DNA of 64,000 bases, from NCBI GenBank assembly GCA_954871525.1, contig OX940871.1, positions 14,414,532 through 14,478,531 on the forward strand, given 5' to 3'. This DNA is from Parietaria judaica. Taxonomy: Eukaryota; Streptophyta; Magnoliopsida; Rosales; Urticaceae. Each line of letters opens with the position of its first letter. The first letter of the stretch is position 1. A model generated the notes under the pieces. It made no database searches. It had not been told where the DNA came from and saw nothing but the letters and a program-made list of their open reading frames with translations. The translations under genes and the position numbers were made by a program. This document shows positions 1 through 8,219 of the stretch, piece by piece.

Positions 1-500
1 GATAATTTTATTATAAAAAAAACAAAATAATGCAATTAATAATCATAACTAAATAATCGTTCAAACAAAAAACACAACATTGTACTATTAATTATATAAT
101 TTTTCAAACCAAAAACATAAAAATAAATATAATTACATTAATTTTATCGGTTTAAAGTCTAGGGTAAAATTGTAAAAATTAATTAATTACGCCGCGGCTT
201 TTTTTGTAGAAGCCACGGCTCTATCTCAAACGTCGGATATATCCGTTGCAGAAACTGAACACGCCGCGACATGTGTTATACCTGCCACGGCTTTCTGTCG
301 CTGACACAAAAACGGCTAGTTATTTTTTTCACCCGAATTATTACACCACAACGGTAATAAACGGCTATATTTGTCAAAATAATGTTAAAAACGTTTAAAT
401 TCACACAAATCTTCTATTTAATTCTATACTTGCTCACATTTTATTCTATTGTTCACCAAATTTATCCTTAGATTCAAAAATATCATCATTTTTCTTAGTT

Positions 501-953
501 ATGGATGATCGTTCTCGTTTCGGTTTGTCATCGGAATATCACCAAGTCTTTTACGTGTTTTCCTCTTCCTCTTCCTCCAATGATGATAGTTTTTTGATGG
601 AAACAAGTTCCAATAATACTAATGTCATCTCCTCCGACGACACCGAGGAGTTTGAAATGCCTCCGAATCCAACTCTAAATCGGACCTCTCATGCCGCTGG
701 GCCACGACCGACGAGGGGGCGTGGGCGTGGGCGTGGGCGTGGGCGTGGACATGGTAGGCCACCGTCTTTACTATGGGAAACAGATTTTCAAATGAGGCTC
801 AAATGGAACAATGAGACTCAAACTCAAGATAGGTACGCGAAATGCAAATGGTGCCGACAAGAGATTCTCGCAATCGTTGAACAAGGCACAACTCATTTAC
901 GTCGACATGCCAATCGTTGTCGTAGAGATTTAGGTATTGATGACGAGTTATGA
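501..953 (+). CDS. BED-type zinc-finger protein, copy 1 (150 aa)
   Basis: This is a small putative DNA-binding protein. The N-terminus is Ser/Asp-rich (runs of Ser near residues 21-26, acidic stretch around 45-52). A basic Arg-Gly repeat at about 71-84 is encoded by a (GGGCGT)n microsatellite. The C-terminal half is a BED-like finger with Cys115-x2-Cys118-x13-His132-x3-His136, preceded by an aromatic Trp/Phe segment as in ZBED/hAT fingers. There is no transposase catalytic domain; the protein stops after the finger. All three copies keep the frame open and the zinc ligands intact. A role in binding the element's own palindromic motifs, as TNPA does in En/Spm, is inferred. The start chosen is the first ATG, which is conserved in all copies. 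Confidence 0.65.
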   Translation: MDDRSRFGLSSEYHQVFYVFSSSSSSNDDSFLMETSSNNTNVISSDDTEEFEMPPNPTLNRTSHAAGPRPTRGRGRGRGRGRGHGRPPSLLWETDFQMRLKWNNETQTQDRYAKCKWCRQEILAIVEQGTTHLRRHANRCRRDLGIDDEL

Positions 954-1232
954 TTTTAATTGTTGTAGTTTTATTAATATAATATTGAATTGTTGTGAGT
1001 TATTTTGTTATTTGAAAAAGTATTAAATGTAATATTGAATTGTTGTGAGTGATTTTATTGTTTTAAAACTATTAAATGTAATATTTAATTATTGTAAGTG
1101 ATTTTGTTGTTTTAAAATTATTAAATGTTTTGTTTAACTGTTGTAAGCGATTATGTTGTTTTAATATTAAATTTAATTTTGAATTGTTCGAAGTGATTTT
1201 GTTGTTTTAAAATTAATAAATGTAATGAAGTT

Positions 1233-1660
1233 GATACTCACCGCGGCACAATGTTTACAATGCCGTGGCATGACCTATTGAACCATGAGCAATAACCGTA
1301 GTCGAACTCACGCCACGGCATATCAAAATCTATGCCTCGGCGTTTTAACAATGGCCGCGGCAGAATCGCAGTAACGCCGCGGCGTTTAATGACTTACAGA
1401 GTGCATGCTCTCTGTATAATTTGAAACAACATATAGGCCTCGGCATGGTATCAGCAAGCCGTGGCTTTCTTGGCCATGCCAAGGCATGGGTATTATAATG
1501 CCGCGACTTACCTCGTCTGTTTACTAATGTACCCTCATAATTATGCAACTCGCCGAGGCCTTTAGTGAACGTGCCACGGCGAGTTGCATAATCAAGAGGG
1601 CAAATTTGTAAATTAAAATGAAGCCACGGCGTGTTCATTCAAATGCCGCGGCATGATAAG
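1233..1660. repeat. GCC-N-CGGC palindromic motif cluster, unit 1
   Basis: More than a dozen octamers of the form GCC-N-CGGC (GCCGCGGC, GCCACGGC, GCCTCGGC and the reverse GCCGTGGC) occur here, mostly followed by AT or TT, in both orientations at 20-40 bp spacing. A smaller cluster of the same motif lies at about 190-290 before the ORF. The arrangement is like the subterminal binding-site arrays of CACTA elements. Confidence 0.75.
1541..1591. repeat. Hairpin, 15-bp perfect stem (unit 1)
   Basis: The arm TTATGCAACTCGCCG (1541-1555) is perfectly complementary to CGGCGAGTTGCATAA (1577-1591) across a 21-nt loop. Farther out, CCCTC and GAGGG can extend the stem after a small internal bulge. Copies sit at 3285-3335, 5084-5134 and 5831-5881. 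The middle two have one G:T-type mismatch and the last is perfect again. Confidence 0.75.
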
Positions 1661-2250
1661 TAAATTTACAATGTATTTATTAGTTATCATATTAATTGTA
1701 ACACAATTTTAGTAAATTTAATTATCTCATTAATAAACTATGAAAATGTTGATAATTTTATTATAAAAAAAACAAAATAATGCAATTAATAATCATAACT
1801 AAATAATCGTTCAAACAAAAAACACAACATTGTACTATTAATTATATAATTTTTCAAACCAAAAACATAAAAATAAATATAATTACATTAATTTTTTCGG
1901 TTTAAAGTCTAGGGTAAAATTGTAAAAATTAATTAATTACGCCGCGGCTTTTTTTGTAGAAGCCACGGCTCTATCTCAAACGTCGGATATATCCGTTGCA
2001 GAAACTGAACACGCCGCGACATGTGTTATACCTGCCACGGCTTTCTGTCGCTGACACAAAAACGTCTAGTTATTTTTTTCACCCGAATTATTACACCACA
2101 ACGGTAATAAACGGCTATATTTGTCAAAATAATGTTAAAAACGTTTAAATTCACACAAATCTTCTATTTAATTCTATACTTGCTCACATTTTATTCTATT
2201 GTTGACCAAATTTATCCTTAGATTCAAAAATATCATCATTTTTCTTAGTT

Positions 2251-2697
2251 ATGGATGATCGTTCTCGTTTCGGTTTGTCATCGGAATATCACCAAGTCTT
2301 TTACGTGTTTTCCTCTTCCTCTTCCTCCAATGATGATAGTTTTTTGATGGAAACAAGTTCCAATAATACTAATGTCATCTCCTCCGACGACACCGAGGAG
2401 TTTGAAATGCCTCCAAATCCAATTCTAAATCGGACCTCTCATGCCGCTGGGCCACGACCGACGAGGGGGCGTGGGCGTGGGCGTGGGCGTGGACGTGGTA
2501 GGCCACCGTCTTTACTATGGGAAACAGATTTTCAAATGAGGCTCAAATGGAACAATGAGACTCAAACTCAAGATAGGTACGCGAAATGCAAATGGTGCCG
2601 ACAAGAGATAATCGCAATCGTTGAACGAGGCACAACTCATTTACGTCGACATGCCAATCGTTGTCGTAGAGATTTAGGTATTGATGAGGAATTATGA
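2251..2697 (+). CDS. BED-type zinc-finger protein, copy 2 (148 aa)
   Basis: This is the second tandem copy of the ORF at 501. It is two residues shorter because the Arg-Gly repeat has fewer (GGGCGT) units. The zinc ligands are kept at Cys113, Cys116, His130 and His134. The few replacements against copy 1 include Ile for Thr at about residue 58, Ile for Leu after the second Cys, Arg for Gln before the His pair, and Glu for Asp near the end. Small differences without any stop or frameshift suggest either very recent duplication or selection on the protein. Confidence 0.65.
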   Translation: MDDRSRFGLSSEYHQVFYVFSSSSSSNDDSFLMETSSNNTNVISSDDTEEFEMPPNPILNRTSHAAGPRPTRGRGRGRGRGRGRPPSLLWETDFQMRLKWNNETQTQDRYAKCKWCRQEIIAIVERGTTHLRRHANRCRRDLGIDEEL

Positions 2698-2977
2698 TTT
2701 TAATTGTTGTAGTTTTATTAATATAATATTGAATTGTTGTGAGTTATTTTGTTATTTGAAAAAGTATTAAATGTAATGTTGAATTGTTGTGAGTGATTTT
2801 GTTGTTTTAAAACTATTAAATGTAATATTTAATTATTGTAAGTGATTTTGTTGTTTTAAAATTATTAAATGTTTTGTTTAACTGTTGTAAGCGATTATGT
2901 TGTTTTAATATTAAATTTAATTTTGAATTGTTCGAAGTGATTTTGTTGTTTTAAAATTAATAAATGTAATGAAGTTG

Positions 2978-3405
2978 ATACTCGCCGCGGCACAATGTTT
3001 ACAATGCCGTGGCATGACCTATTGAACCATGAATAATAACCGTAGTCGAACTCACGCCACGGCATATCAAAATCTATGCCTCGGCGTTTTAACAATGGCC
3101 GCGGCAGTATCGCAGTAACGCCGCGGCGTTTAATGACTTACAGAGTGCATGCTCTCTGTATAATTTGAAACAACATATAGGCCTCGGCATGGTATCAGCA
3201 AGCCGTGGCTTTCTTGGCCATGCCAAGGCATGGGTATTATAATGCCGCGACTTACCTCGTCTGTTTACTAATGTACCCTCATAATTATGTAACTCGCCGA
3301 GGCCTTTAGTGAACGTGCCGCGGCGAGTTGCATAATCAAGAGGGCAAATTTGTAAATTAAAATGAAGCCACGGCGTGTTCATTCAAATGCCGCGGCATGA
3401 TAAAT
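2978..3405. repeat. GCC-N-CGGC palindromic motif cluster, unit 2
   Basis: Near-identical copy of the cluster at 1233-1660, with the same motif order and spacing. Confidence 0.75.
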
Positions 3406-3995
3406 AAATTTACAATGTATTTATTAGTTATCATATTAATTGTAACACAATTTTAGTAAATTTAATTATCTCATTAATAAACTATGAAAATGTTGATAAT
3501 TTTATTATAAAAAAAACAAAATAATGCAATTAATAATCATAACTAAATAATCGTTCAAACAAAAAACACAACATTGTACTATTAATTATATAATTTTTCA
3601 AACCAAAAACATAAAAATAAATATAATTACAGTTAATTTTATCGGTTTAAAGTCTAGGGTAAAATTGTAAAAATTAATTAACTACGCCGCGGCCTTTTTT
3701 GTAGAAGCCACGGCTCTATCTCAAACGTCGGATATATCCGTTGCAGAAACTGAACACGCCGCGGCATGTGTTATACCTGCCACGGCTTTCTGTCGCTGAC
3801 ACAAAAATGGCTAGTTATTTTTTTCACCCGAATTATTACACCACAACGGTAATAAACGGCTGTATTTGTCAAAATAATGTTAAAAACGTTTAAATTCACA
3901 CAAATCTTCTATTTAATTCTATACTTGCTCACATTTTATTCTATTGTTCACCAAATTTATCCTTAGATTCAAAAATATCATCATTTTTCTTAGTT

Positions 3996-4454
3996 ATGGA
4001 TGATCGTTCTCGTTTCGGTTTGTCATCGGAATATCACCAAGTCTTTTACGTGTTTTCCTCTTCCTCTTCCTCCAATGATGATAGTTTTTTGATGGAAACA
4101 AGTTCCAATAATACTAATGTCATCTCCTCCGACGACACCGAGGAGTTTGAAATGCCTCCGAATCCAACTCTAAATCGGACCTCTCATGCCGCTGGGCCAC
4201 GACCGACGAGGGGGCGTGGGCGTGGGCGTCGGCGTGGGCGTGGGCGTGGACGTGGTAGGCCACCGTCTTTACTATGGGAAACAAATTTTCAAATGAGGCT
4301 CAAATGGAACAATGAGACTCAAACTCAAGATAGGTACGCGAAATGCAAATGGTGCCGACAAGAGATTCTCGCAATCGTTGAACGAGGCACAACTCATTTA
4401 CGTCGACATGCCAATCGTTGTCGTAGAGATTTAGGTATTGATGACGAATTATGA
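3996..4454 (+). CDS. BED-type zinc-finger protein, copy 3 (152 aa)
   Basis: This is the third tandem copy. The Arg-Gly tract is longest here and one repeat carries CGTCGG instead of CGTGGG, giving an extra Arg. The zinc ligands fall at Cys117, Cys120, His134 and His138. Asn replaces Asp in the segment before the finger. The downstream trailer and palindrome cluster are more diverged than in units 1 and 2, so this unit probably represents the older end of the tandem array. Confidence 0.65.
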   Translation: MDDRSRFGLSSEYHQVFYVFSSSSSSNDDSFLMETSSNNTNVISSDDTEEFEMPPNPTLNRTSHAAGPRPTRGRGRGRRRGRGRGRGRPPSLLWETNFQMRLKWNNETQTQDRYAKCKWCRQEILAIVERGTTHLRRHANRCRRDLGIDDEL

Positions 4455-4777
4455 TTTTAATTGTTGTAATTTTATTAATATAATATTGAATTGTTGTGAG
4501 TTATTTTGTTATTTTAAAAAGTATTAAATGTAATGTTGAATTGTTGTGAGTGATTTTGTTGTTTTAAAACTATTAAAAGTAATATTTAATTGTTGTAAGT
4601 GATTTTGTTGTTTTAAAATTATTAAATGTTTTGTTTAAGTGTTGTAAGAGATTATGTTGTTTTAATATTTTAAATGTAATGTTGAATTGTTCGTAGTGAT
4701 TTTGTTGTTTTAAAATTAATAAATGTAATGTTGTACTCTATATATTTTTTAATTTTTCTCAATTGAATAAAGTATGA

Positions 4778-5205
4778 TACTCGCCGCGGCACAATGTTAA
4801 CAATGCCGTGGCATGACCTATTGAATCATGACTAATAACCGTAGTCGAACTCACGCCACGGCATATGAAAAACTATGCCTCGGCATTTCAACAATCGCCG
4901 CGGCAGAAGGGTTATAACGCCGCGGCATTTAATGACTTACAGAATCCATGCTCTCTGTATAATTTGAAACAACATATATGCCTCGGCATGGTATCAGCAA
5001 GCCGTGGCTTCCTTGGCCATGCCGAGGCATGTATAACAGAATGCCGCGACTTATCTCGTCTGTTTACCAATGTACCCTCATAATTATGTAACTCGCCGAG
5101 GCCTTTAGTGACAATGCCACGGCGAGTTGCATAATCAAGAGGGCAAATTTATAAATTAAAATGAGGCCACGGCGTGTTCATTCAAATTCCGCGGCATGAT
5201 AAGTA
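4778..5205. repeat. GCC-N-CGGC palindromic motif cluster, unit 3
   Basis: Diverged copy of the same cluster. Several octamers have changed in the centre base (for example GCCGAGGC for GCCAAGGC) but stay within the GCC-N-NGGC pattern. Confidence 0.7.
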
Positions 5206-5524
5206 AATTTACAATGTATAATATTAATTAGATAATTGTTCAAACCAAAAACATAAAAATAAACATAATAAGTAATTGTATTGTAAAAAATATGTGAAAA
5301 TTTAGATTTAAATTGTAATGGAGTAGTAATGTGGTAGTTTTCATATGTGGTACTTGTAATGTGGAATTGTTGATGATAATCATGTATTTATAATATAAAC
5401 ATATGTATTCATAATTCTATATATTTTATAATTAATCACATATGTATTCTTACATATTAATTACAGTTTTTTATGAGTTTAAAGTTTAGAGTTTAAGTTT
5501 AGGGTAAAATTATAAAAATAAATA

Positions 5525-5945
5525 AACATGCCGCAGCATACTTTTAACAATGCCGTGGCATGACCTATTGAACGATGACTAATAACCGTAGTCGAACTCA
5601 CGCCACGGAATATGAAAAACTATGCCTCGGCATTTGAACAATCGCCGAGGCAGTAGGGTAGTAACGCCGCGGCATTTAATGACTTACAGAATCCATGCTC
5701 TTTGTATAATTTGAAACAACATGTATGCCTCGGCATGGTATCAGCAAGCCGTGGCTTCCTTGGCCATGCCGAGGCATGGATAACAGAATGCCGCGACTTA
5801 TTTCGTCTGTTTACCAATGTACCCTCATAATTATGCAACTCGCCGAGGCCTTTCGTGACAATGCCGCGGCGAGTTGCATAATCAAGAGGGCAAACTTGTA
5901 AATTAAAATAAATCCACGGCGTCTTTATTTAGATGCCGCGGCAGG
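5525..5945. repeat. Fourth GCC-N-CGGC cluster, without a BED-finger ORF
   Basis: The cluster is repeated once more after an AT-rich spacer (5220-5520), but no BED ORF accompanies it. It is the palindrome half of a fourth unit. The following stretch to about 6165 is AT-rich and resembles the unit start (AACAAAATAATTGTT-type sequence). Confidence 0.7.
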
Positions 5946-6167
5946 AATAGTAAGTTTACAATGTAATTATTAGTTATCATATTAATTGTAACACAATTTT
6001 ACTAAATTAAATTATCTTATTAATAAACTATGAAAAACAAAATAATTGTTTAAACAAAAAACAAAACATAGTAATATTAATTAAATAATTGTTCAAACAA
6101 AATCAACATAATAAGCAATTGTTCAAAAGTAATAAACATTACAAACAAAATAAATATATAAACAAAA

Positions 6168-6857
6168 TCAATTGTTCTCGGTGTTGACCGGGTTCACGGT
6201 GTTGACGGGGTTCTCGGTGTTGACAGGGTTCTCGGTATTGTTGGGGTTGACGGGGTTCTCGGTGTTGATGTGGTTGACGGGGTTCTCGGTGTTGACGGGG
6301 TTCTCGGTGTTCTCGGTGTTGTTGGGGTTGACGGGGTTCTCGGTGTCCAAGTGGGTGTGCTCGTTTTCCTCGTCCGTCAAATTGCGGGTACGGAGGAACG
6401 CATTGATGATTTGAGGATTGATCTCAAATCGAGTACCCCGAACACTGACAAACCCGATTGTTGACTCATCGGGAAGAGCTGCATAGAATTCGTGCACCAG
6501 GACACTCTTCGCCTGAAGCTTTGGTTGGAGTATGAAATTCTCCCAACCGCGCGCTATGATGCTCCTATTGAGATCTTCCCCGAGTTCTCCCATATCTGAG
6601 ATCGGGAATTTGGCAAATCCCCGCTCTGGGCATATTTTTCGCGTTCTAATTTGTAAAAATCTTTTCTTGGCTGCCTCGGTGTTGAAGTTCGGTGTTTCAA
6701 TGGGAGGTGGTGGATCAACTTGAAGATCCTCCGAGGCCTCTTGGGATCGGCTCCCGGATCCGCGAACCAATAAGTAACCACGTGCTCTTTTTTTTTGGGT
6801 GCCATTTAAACCTATAAAAAAGATAATGTCACATATTAAATTATTATTTTCAAGCAA
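6168..6857 (-). pseudogene. Plant-transposon-domain protein, probably frameshifted near its start
   Basis: The minus-strand ORF contains a segment (about residues 70-160) with the pattern RKICPERGF...LGEDLNRSIIARGWENF...VLVHEFYAAL...VRGTRFEINPQIINAFL. I recognise this as the 'putative plant transposon protein' domain found in many eudicot genomes; its biochemical role is unknown. The natural start is probably ATG at 6805 (MAPKKK...), but this lies in another frame. A one-base slip in the nine-A tract just after it would join the two frames. The C-terminus is a run of Asn-Thr-Glu-Asn-Pro-Val repeats made by an 18-bp minisatellite. The gene is opposite in direction to the BED ORFs. Confidence 0.5.
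6178..6345. repeat. 18-bp minisatellite in coding frame
   Basis: Tandem copies of GTTGACGGGGTTCTCGGT with 15-bp and 18-bp variants. Read on the minus strand they give Asn-Pro-Val-Asn-Thr-Glu repeats at the end of the transposon-domain protein. Confidence 0.8.
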
Positions 6858-6859
6858 AA

Positions 6860-7320
6860 AAACTAATCAATATAACTAATTTCAATTCCCAACACCTAAT
6901 TATTACAAAACTAATTTCAAAATCAAATTTCAATACGCAATTTCAAAACTAATCCAAATTTTTAAAACACAATTTCAATACGAAACCTAATTTTAAAACG
7001 CAATTACAATACCTTAAACTAAATTTCAATTCGCAAAACATAAATTCAATACCCAATTAATTTCAAAACCTAAATACAAAATCTAATTTCAAATCCTAAT
7101 TTCATTCACATAACCAAAACCTAATTACAAAAGCTAATTTCATCTCACAAAACCAATACCTATTTCAAAACATAATTGAAACTCACAAAACCAATAGCTA
7201 AATTCCAAACCTAATTGAAACTCACAAAACAATATCATAACCTAATCAACACCAATAATCAAGTATTGATTTTAAAAAAATGCTATAAAAACGAAGCTTG
7301 ATACTAACGTTGAGAGAACT
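6860..7320. repeat. Low-complexity CTAATTTCAAAAC-like region, no gene
   Basis: A degenerate repeat of about 20 bp built from CCTAATTTCAAAAC / CTCACAAAACC words. It holds no ORF of note. It lies upstream of the minus-strand gene start and may be its promoter side. Confidence 0.6.
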
Positions 7321-7390
7321 TACCGGCGACGGCTGATGACGGAACTCGCGGCGAAACGACGGCAAGAGAGCAGGGGTGATAGCCTAGGTA

Positions 7391-7522
7391 AAGAGGCGAG
7401 GGCGACGGCGAGGGCGGGAGCGACGGCGACGGCAAGGGCGGGAGCGATGGCGAGGGCGAGGGCGAGGGCGAGGGCGAGGGCGAGGGCGAGGGCGAGGGCG
7501 AGGGCGAGGGCGAGGGCGAGCA
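7391..7522. repeat. (GAGGGC)n hexanucleotide repeat
   Basis: An imperfect then near-perfect GAGGGC array inside a short GC-rich patch (7320-7580). The Ala-Arg reading frame through it is only a product of the repeat. Confidence 0.85.
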
Positions 7523-7599
7523 GTCGAGGAGGTGAGGAGTGGAGGAGTCGAGAGGCGAGCGGAGGAAATGAGGAAGTTAGGGTTCGGATAAATACGATA

Positions 7600-8110
7600 C
7601 ACGCCGCGGCTTGTGGTTAGTCATGCCACGGCGTGGGTATGCCGTGGCGTTTTTTAAGACAAGCCGCGGCATACAAAGGGTTTACTGCGGCTTTATGAAC
7701 AACGGTTTTATTATGTCGTTGTGTACCATCCATGCCGCGGCGTATAAAAGATAATGCCACGGCTTATCTTTCTAAAATCACGTGCCGTGGCGTTTTCAAC
7801 TAAACGCCGCGGCATACAATGCATGGTATGAACAAAGGTTTATTAGATTTCATCGTGTACAAATAATGCCGCGGCATGTTATGTATACTGCCGGGGCTTA
7901 TCTGTAAAACTTGACGTGCCACGGCTGATAAAGGATCACACCGCGGCTTACAGTGTGTGGTATGAACAACGGTTTTTAAGAGTGTTGTTGTGTACCAACC
8001 ATGCCGCGGCATACATTGATCTCAATGACACATTTTCAACAATGGTAAATATATCCGTGGTGAATTTGAGAGCGTGCAGCGACACGCCACGGCGTGCCGC
8101 GGCTTTATTC
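7600..8110. repeat. Subterminal GCC-N-CGGC cluster next to the CACTA right end
   Basis: At least 15 octamers (GCCGCGGC, GCCACGGC, GCCGTGGC), many within TGCCGCGGCAT, lie between 7600 and 8105, ending about 115 bp before the element terminus. Their position just inside the end fits binding sites for an element-encoded protein. Confidence 0.75.
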
Positions 8111-8113
8111 GAT

Positions 8114-8187
8114 TTTCAACCATGGAAAAAATTTTCCATGGTTGAAACTTGGATTTCGACCATGGATTAAAAAATCCATGGTTGAAA
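8114..8187. repeat. Two CCATGG-centred palindromes before the CACTA end
   Basis: 8114-8147 is a 34-bp near-perfect palindrome with arms TTTCAACCATGGAAAA. 8154-8187 is a second, related one with 15-bp arms (one mismatch) around a short A-rich loop. Both would extrude as hairpins within 110 bp of the terminus. Confidence 0.75.
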
Positions 8188-8204
8188 CTCCGTGGTAGGA
8201 TCAA

Positions 8205-8219
8205 CAATTTGTACTAGTG
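8205..8219 (-). repeat. CACTA terminal sequence (right end)
   Basis: Read from the minus strand the element starts CACTAGTACAAATTG. The satellite sequence interrupted is ...TTTTTATCGCTTTCAC, so TAT at 8220-8222 is the probable 3-bp target duplication. The other copy is outside the window. Confidence 0.75.

Larger units (their letters stand above)
1..5219 (+). repeat. Three tandem ~1.75 kb units, each with one BED-finger ORF
   Basis: The same start (GATAATTTTATTATAAAA) occurs at 1, about 1753 and about 3495. The ORF starts at 501, 2251 and 3996 give periods of 1750 and 1745 bp. Each unit holds an AT-rich leader, a short GCC-N-CGGC cluster, the ORF, an AT-rich trailer of short TTGTTGT-type repeats, and a second dense palindrome cluster. 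The units are nearly identical, so the amplification is recent. Unit 3 differs most in its trailer, with extra sequence near 4730-4770. Confidence 0.9.
1..8219. mobile_element. CACTA-like DNA transposon, right-hand part (left end outside window)
   Basis: The right edge is sharp. The sequence ends ...TTTGTACTAGTG at 8219, which reads CACTAGTACAAATTG from the other strand, a typical CACTA terminus. Satellite A begins mid-monomer at 8220 with TAT, the likely copy of the 3-bp target duplication. Inside are subterminal arrays of short palindromic motifs in both orientations, as known for En/Spm-type elements, three tandem BED-finger ORFs and a minus-strand plant-transposon-domain gene. No CACTA transposase (TNPD-like) is visible, so it either lies left of the window or the element is non-autonomous. 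That all 8.2 kb belong to one element is inferred from the shared GCC-N-CGGC motifs from position 190 to 8100. Confidence 0.7.

Noticed and set aside
1345..3382. 97-codon minus-strand ORFs in the palindrome clusters
   Set aside because: They lie entirely over GCC-N-CGGC arrays and hairpins, have no recognisable domain, and unit 3 breaks them.
7336..7620. 94-codon plus-strand ORF rich in Ala-Arg
   Set aside because: Produced by the GAGGGC microsatellite.
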